From: Mesodorylaimus sp. YZB2_4 | Taxonomy: Eukaryota > Nematoda > Enoplea > Dorylaimida > Dorylaimidae | Direction of reading: 5' to 3' | Assembly: GCA_030248295.1 (NCBI GenBank) | Contig: JASANH010001553.1 | Location: 62,001 to 126,000 of the forward strand | DNA: 64,000 nt | Shown: piece by piece, positions 59,943-64,000 of the stretch | Position numbering within the stretch: position 1 is the first letter of the stretch | Layout: the number at the start of each line of letters is the position of its first letter | Translations under genes and position numbers: made by a program | Notes under the pieces: model-generated | Seen by the model: only the letters and a program-made list of their open reading frames with translations | Database searches by the model: none | What the model was told of the DNA's origin: nothing

Positions 59943-60285
59943 GTTTGCAGCGTCGCAGGAAGCTTAAGTTTTCCGATGATACAAACAAGATTTCATCGAC
60001 TTCCCAAACCTTGTCTTGACAAATGCCTGCACGTGGGCACCTCTCTATCATTGTGTTAATCCTTTAACCAACCTTATAGATCTGAAAGAATCGATTTTTC
60101 AGCGATTTACATAGGGAAATCGCTTGGATTTGAGTTCTGGTCCCCACACCGAATGCCACAATTTGACTAGGCGAAAGAAGAAGTGATAGCCGATGCCCAT
60201 CATGGATAACCGATCAATACCGATTTGATGCTGTAAATGTTGGGCTGACTCAAAGCACACAATTTAGCATTCTTGCATGAACCTA
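59943..60285 (+). pseudogene. Broken partial copy of the Twinkle 3' end
   Basis: The segment parallels 44120-44460 through part of exon 8, the intron and the last exon, plus about 90 bp downstream. Shared runs include AGATTTCATCGACTTCCC, ATAGATCTG-AA-AATCGATTTTT, GCGATTTACAT, GAATGCCA-AATTTGACT and GATGAATAACCGATCAATA (one base different). The copy reads GCGTCGCAGGAAGCT then an in-frame TAA, and its donor is GTGGGC where the gene has GTAGGC. Because the intron is present, this arose by DNA duplication and not by retroposition. The left break lies inside exon 8. It begins about 0.9 kb downstream of the ETS stop, on the same strand as both genes. Confidence 0.88.
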
Positions 60286-60909
60286 CATACATACATTTCA
60301 CGAACGCACATGTGTTCTTTTACCATGGGGGCTAGACTTGGCCAAAATTTTCTGCCTACAAAATCTCGGCAGATGACGCTGCTAAATGCATTTAGCAACG
60401 TGATCTGCCTCTAGCTTCCAAACTGTGCTGTGTCTTTTCCAGGTTTTAGTAGCAGAGCTATCACCCCTTGCTGTTGTCTGAGTAACCTATTGGTGCTGTC
60501 CGCATAACACACATTAGGTTATTGTACCAGCAGGTCCCAAAACTGCCGGTACCATCCAATCGGCTAGCCATCTCTCCCTGTGGACATTCTTTCATTGCCT
60601 TTTTAGATCCCATCATTTCCTTGGGCTTGGCGAGACAAGATCTTACCTGCTTGTCCAATTCACGCGGGTCGTGACCGCTGACTCGACTTGTCCATTTTGC
60701 GGGTCACCTGCTCTGCAAGCAAGCAAGCTTTTCAATAGCGCACACTGCACTGGGTGATATGTACTGTATACAAATACGCGGGAGATACAAAGTCTACTAT
60801 GGCATTCACCCATCCCCTCAGATTACACTAAAAACCTACTCGAAACACAAAATATCGAAACTGGAAGAATCACGATCATTAGCGTCGGAAGTCGCCCTTC
60901 TCCATTGAC

Positions 60910-61254
60910 CTATTGTCTGTCGCCGACTGAATTCGACCAAACGTCTTCGATTCCTATTAAACCCTTTCGTCCTCCATCACCGATGCCACTCCAGCGCGTA
61001 TCCTTCTCCTCCTCCAGGTACCTGTCTGAGGCTCGCATGGACCCAGGCAAACCTGCCACCCTAGAGACACGCATCCTTGTACTGCCTGTGGTCGAAGATG
61101 GTTCTTCATTGAAGTGAACACGAGCCCAGTTTGGTTTTATTGGCCTCTTATCCGGTAATTCCGTATCATTCACAATGCGAGCTGCCAAGTAGGTACGGAT
61201 GGTACACACTGCATCGCCAACCTTCAGCAGTTTTGGTTTGTGGGGCCTATCCAC
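60910..61254 (-). CDS. Hypothetical protein ORF, uncertain
   Basis: An open frame of 114 codons has a protein-like composition: KPKLLKVGDAVCTIRTYLAA, RIVNDTELPDKRPIKPNWAR, VHFNEEPSS, and a charged C-terminus ending NSVGDRQ and a stop. The frame stays open upstream to beyond 61300, without a convincing ATG, so it would be a terminal exon of a larger minus-strand gene. No family is recognised. A chance ORF in a gene-poor stretch is the alternative. Confidence 0.3.
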   Translation of the reverse strand: MDRPHKPKLLKVGDAVCTIRTYLAARIVNDTELPDKRPIKPNWARVHFNEEPSSTTGSTRMRVSRVAGLPGSMRASDRYLEEEKDTRWSGIGDGGRKGLIGIEDVWSNSVGDRQ

Positions 61255-61927
61255 TTTACCTGTTCCACGTGAACGCGCTTCTCTTCGCCAGATAATTCTC
61301 CTTGTGGATAGTTGCGAGCCAATACCACTTGCGGGCCCAATTCAGGAGCACAACAGCTTCGATTAAAAGCCTGCTGGTGTATGCATTCGCTTATACATCA
61401 CCATTTCAGTTCGAAACCCGTTCAGTTTCATACTTTTGTCATCGTTCCTACGCTTTTCTTTCACTCGTTCTATGCTCTCACAAGCCAATCCCACATACTC
61501 TGAGCAAAGGACCAAAATTTAGACAACAATCTCATGTTCAATGAGGTCTGAAGTTAACTAAACGCAGAGCTCTGACCTCCAAAGCTAAAACGGAACACCG
61601 AAGATCCTCAAATCTTATCAAGTTATTATTTGCACGAATGTTTCTCAGCAAGATTACTCCACATCGAATAACACATCTCCTGTCAACAGAAACTCTGTGC
61701 CCATCATTTATATTCGTTCACATATTCTATCAGCAAATTTATTCGGGTACAGCAAACCTATCTTTGCGAGAGCCCGCCGAGGCCGAGCCAATCAATGGCT
61801 GATAATGAGAAATAGCAAATACGTTTAAAGTAAAATATGATAAAACTAAGCTTACGGGTATTCTACGAAACATTATTCGCTATGAAGCATTTTTAACGCC
61901 AGATCTTCGAGAAGATTTTTTCCATAG

Positions 61928-62555
61928 CAGCACATCGTCGAGGAGCTTGGCGAATCCCTGATCTGGGCACTCTGGAGAGAGGTTGTCGCTAAGAAGCCTA
62001 ATCTGTCACCAAGCGCTAAATATGAAGAACTTATCTCATACGCCTTAGCCTTCTTCACTCAAATATAAAACGACCACCCTCTGCCATAAAACTCTAGACT
62101 TGGATGTGGACTTGGATTGATGATGCCTGTTCCAGAAGTGACAAAATGTGTTCTTTCGTAGCCATTGACAAGGCCAGTGAGAACAAAGTAGTTGGCTGCG
62201 CACTGCGTCTGGTATGCGTGACGGATGGAGCAGCTGACACCGAGGACAGTTTAGATACGCTGGATGTAGGTGCCACGCAGTGATCGATTTCAATCGACTG
62301 ATGTGAAGTGGAGGACGCGAGTTCCTGCCGCCATCTTACAAGGGACCATACTTGAGGCCGGACTTGGGATTGGTGGCGCCCGAGTACAGAAGAGTAGGAT
62401 TATGGAGTCGGATGATGGAGACAGGGTTGGAAAGGGCGTGGAAAGTGCTGGGTTGCAAGTACTCGATCGCGTGCTGCACTAGTTACGAGTCTCAGATGTA
62501 TTGCGAACGCGAAGGGTGGCAGACTCTGAGATGGATAAATTACGAGGATTATTAA
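61928..62555 (+). CDS. GNAT-family N-acetyltransferase, possibly degenerate
   Basis: Three segments look like a GNAT enzyme. 62343-62555 encodes GPYLRPDLGLVAPEYRRVGL with WSRMMETGLERAW, the acetyl-CoA-binding motif A region (usual form VxPxYRxxGxG/A), then YCEREGWQTLRWINYEDY and a stop. 62098-62265 encodes SFVAIDKASENKVVGCALRL, the preceding strands. These two join in phase 0 across a GT-AG intron (62266-62342). Upstream, 61928-62041 encodes VEELGESLIWALWREVVAKK and a helix typical of arylalkylamine acetyltransferase-like proteins. It reaches the next exon only through a poor GC-AG intron (62042-62097), or is frameshifted. A further in-register piece (LTPDLREDFF) at 61896-61922 is in another frame. 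Either a pseudogene or an incompletely resolved gene; the 5' end is not found. Confidence 0.6.
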
Positions 62556-62650
62556 GTTTCGCGCAAAAGAGTATTCGATTTTCAAAGGGAGCATGGACAG
62601 AAATGCGCAAAGTTGATGATGATCGATGTTGAAGAGTGGTTGGAAAGAAA

Positions 62651-62656
62651 AAATAA
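62651..62656 (+). terminator. Candidate polyadenylation signal
   Basis: AATAAA about 95 nt after the acetyltransferase stop codon, on the same strand, with a U/G-rich stretch shortly downstream. Such hexamers are frequent by chance in A+T-rich DNA, so this is suggestive only. Confidence 0.4.
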
Positions 62657-63398
62657 AGCTTAGAAGTAGATGATCAGAAATATTGCATTTCAGTATAGGC
62701 ATGTCTTGTTTGAAAAAAGGTACTGTAGTGCATTAGTGTAAGGGGCCGTTCAAAATCAACTTCGTATGCAAATTGGCAATTTTTGACCCCCTCCCCCCTT
62801 ATCGTGTTTTGTCGTTTCGCAAACCAGCCCCCCTTTTCGACGTCGTGCAAGCCAACAGTAGTGATGACGGGGCAATGCAACATCAAGAATTCATCTCATC
62901 GTCAGATGCATTTAGCTCCTTCAATCAAACACACAGCGACTGCCCTCAACCGCAACTTCTAGACTTGTATGAGAACCTCGAAGACGATTCTACCCTAATT
63001 GAACCCTGTTCATTAGATTAGCTCCTCTCCGGGTAAACATCGGGATATCAAAGGCAGTGACGATGGACTGGCATTCTATAAATGAGAAAAGCACATTTCA
63101 CACCCCGAAGAGTTGACGACCAAGAATTACCAATGTATAACCACTTCAAAGGGTGCTTGGCACTCTCCATCTTGTGTCGATTGATTCAGGCACGCAAATG
63201 ACTGAGATCCATGTTTCCCTGGTTTATCCAACCTGGCTCCAAAACGTTGGTTCGGCTCTCTGGGTTAGATGGTTCGGTATAAGTTGACTTCCAAGGCCTG
63301 TTTCGAATAGAATTATGATATTTTCTTAGCATCCACTAGTGTTTAGATAGCTTTATTGCATTGCGATTGAAACTCACACTCGGGCGAGGTGCCCTGTG

Positions 63399-63797
63399 CT
63401 TATTGCTTTAGCGCTTGTCAAGAGTTAAACCAGCTCAAACACTAAATCAAAAGTCCTGCAATAATTACGTCTTCAGCTCGATGTGGGAGAAGTCAGAGAT
63501 AAGGACCATGGTTCGAATCTGGGCATGAATGTTTGCTCTTTCCGGCCTGGCTCTTAGCCAAGCTCTCGAGTTCATCCTCAGGAACACCTTGCGCTGGATG
63601 ACATCATTGGCGAACTACAAAAAAAACAAGCTTCCTCGGGCCTGGTACGGGGAAGCAGTGGGGAGTAATTAGGCCCGTGTGCGTGATCACATTGACAGGT
63701 CGAGCGTACTCTCACTCATCTAAGGAGGCATGGTCGACAAAATGACATCATTCGTTGACCCAATCGACGATTCTGGCACATTTCGTACAGAACATGG
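63399..63797 (+). repeat. Dispersed 400-bp repeat, copy 2
   Basis: Same blocks and order as 46531-46931 (see GCTTATTGCTTTAGCGCT at the start and CGACGATTCTGGCACATT at the end). It contains a box-B-like GGTTCGAATCTGGGC near 63513, so a tRNA-derived origin is possible. Confidence 0.7.
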
Positions 63798-63958
63798 GAA
63801 GATTCGTCCCGGCAAAAAATTATGTTGCCAAGCACACAATCTTTTTTAACTCCACCGCTTTTCCTCTCACATCTGATTAACTCATAAAGCATGCCACCTT
63901 TTCTAGTTTCCTAAGGAGGGTGTGAGACCAGTCAACAGGTGTCTGATTGGCTGAGCTT

Positions 63959-63973
63959 GGGGGGGGGGGGGGA
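63959..63973. repeat. Poly-G tract
   Basis: About 14-15 G near the window end, of the same type as the other C/G homopolymers. Confidence 0.85.
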
Positions 63974-64000
63974 TTGCTCGTCACCTAAAGGTCTATTTGG

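Larger units (their letters stand above)
62556..64000. other. 3' flank with dispersed repeats
   Basis: After the acetyltransferase stop there is an AATAAA at about 62651, a MITE-like GGGGCCGTTCAAAATC / GACCCCCTCCCCCC segment (62740-62830), the second copy of a 400-bp repeat (63399-63797) and a poly-G tract at the end. The 82-codon ORF at 62773 overlaps the MITE-like segment and has no domain. Confidence 0.5.

Overview
This is eukaryotic, metazoan nuclear DNA. Genes are split by short GT-AG introns (many of 50-100 nt, some of several kb), and phase-consistent exons reconstruct recognisable animal proteins. The gene set is a DCUN1D cullin-neddylation factor, an organic anion transporter with a Kazal domain, Flower, the mitochondrial helicase Twinkle, an ETS transcription factor, a trypsin-fold protein, a BrkDBD/CENP-B DNA-binding protein and a GNAT acetyltransferase. 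Small exons, A+T-rich introns and the DCUN1D N-terminus suggest an ecdysozoan-like invertebrate, perhaps nematode-like, but the sequence does not settle the phylum. No bacterial, plasmid or CRISPR features are present.

Layout. 0-4 kb: a six-exon multipass membrane protein (+) with SINEs in its last intron. 4-8.6 kb: gene-free and repeat-rich. 8.6-9.5 kb: a two-exon protein with transposase-type DNA-binding domains but no catalytic domain (+). 10.3-11.3 kb: a decayed PIF/Harbinger-like DNA transposon. 12.6-20.6 kb: a secreted trypsin-like protein without catalytic His and Ser (+), with a hAT-type element and a near-perfect hairpin in one intron. 20.6-25.5 kb: nested transposable elements and a 320-bp foldback. 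25.6-27.4 kb: DCUN1D (+), tail-to-tail with the SLCO/OATP transporter (28.7-33.7 kb, -). 35.3-37.2 kb: flower (-), with a hAT-type insertion in an intron. 39.3-44.4 kb: Twinkle (+), with another. 48.6-59.0 kb: ETS factor (+), whose first intron carries a diverged repeat array with a period near 250 bp. 59.9-60.3 kb: a broken second copy of the Twinkle 3' end, intron included. 60.9-62.6 kb: an uncertain minus-strand ORF and a GNAT acetyltransferase (+). The rest is dispersed repeats.

The genes do not form a pathway; this is an ordinary patchwork of unrelated animal genes. What stands out is the mobile DNA: several insertions can be bounded to the base by 8-bp target duplications, and tRNA-derived SINEs sit in introns and spacers. 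The best leads are the catalytically dead trypsin homologue, the domesticated transposase-type DNA-binding protein, the Twinkle partial duplicate, and the foldback/hairpin loci. I see no clear new multi-gene system.
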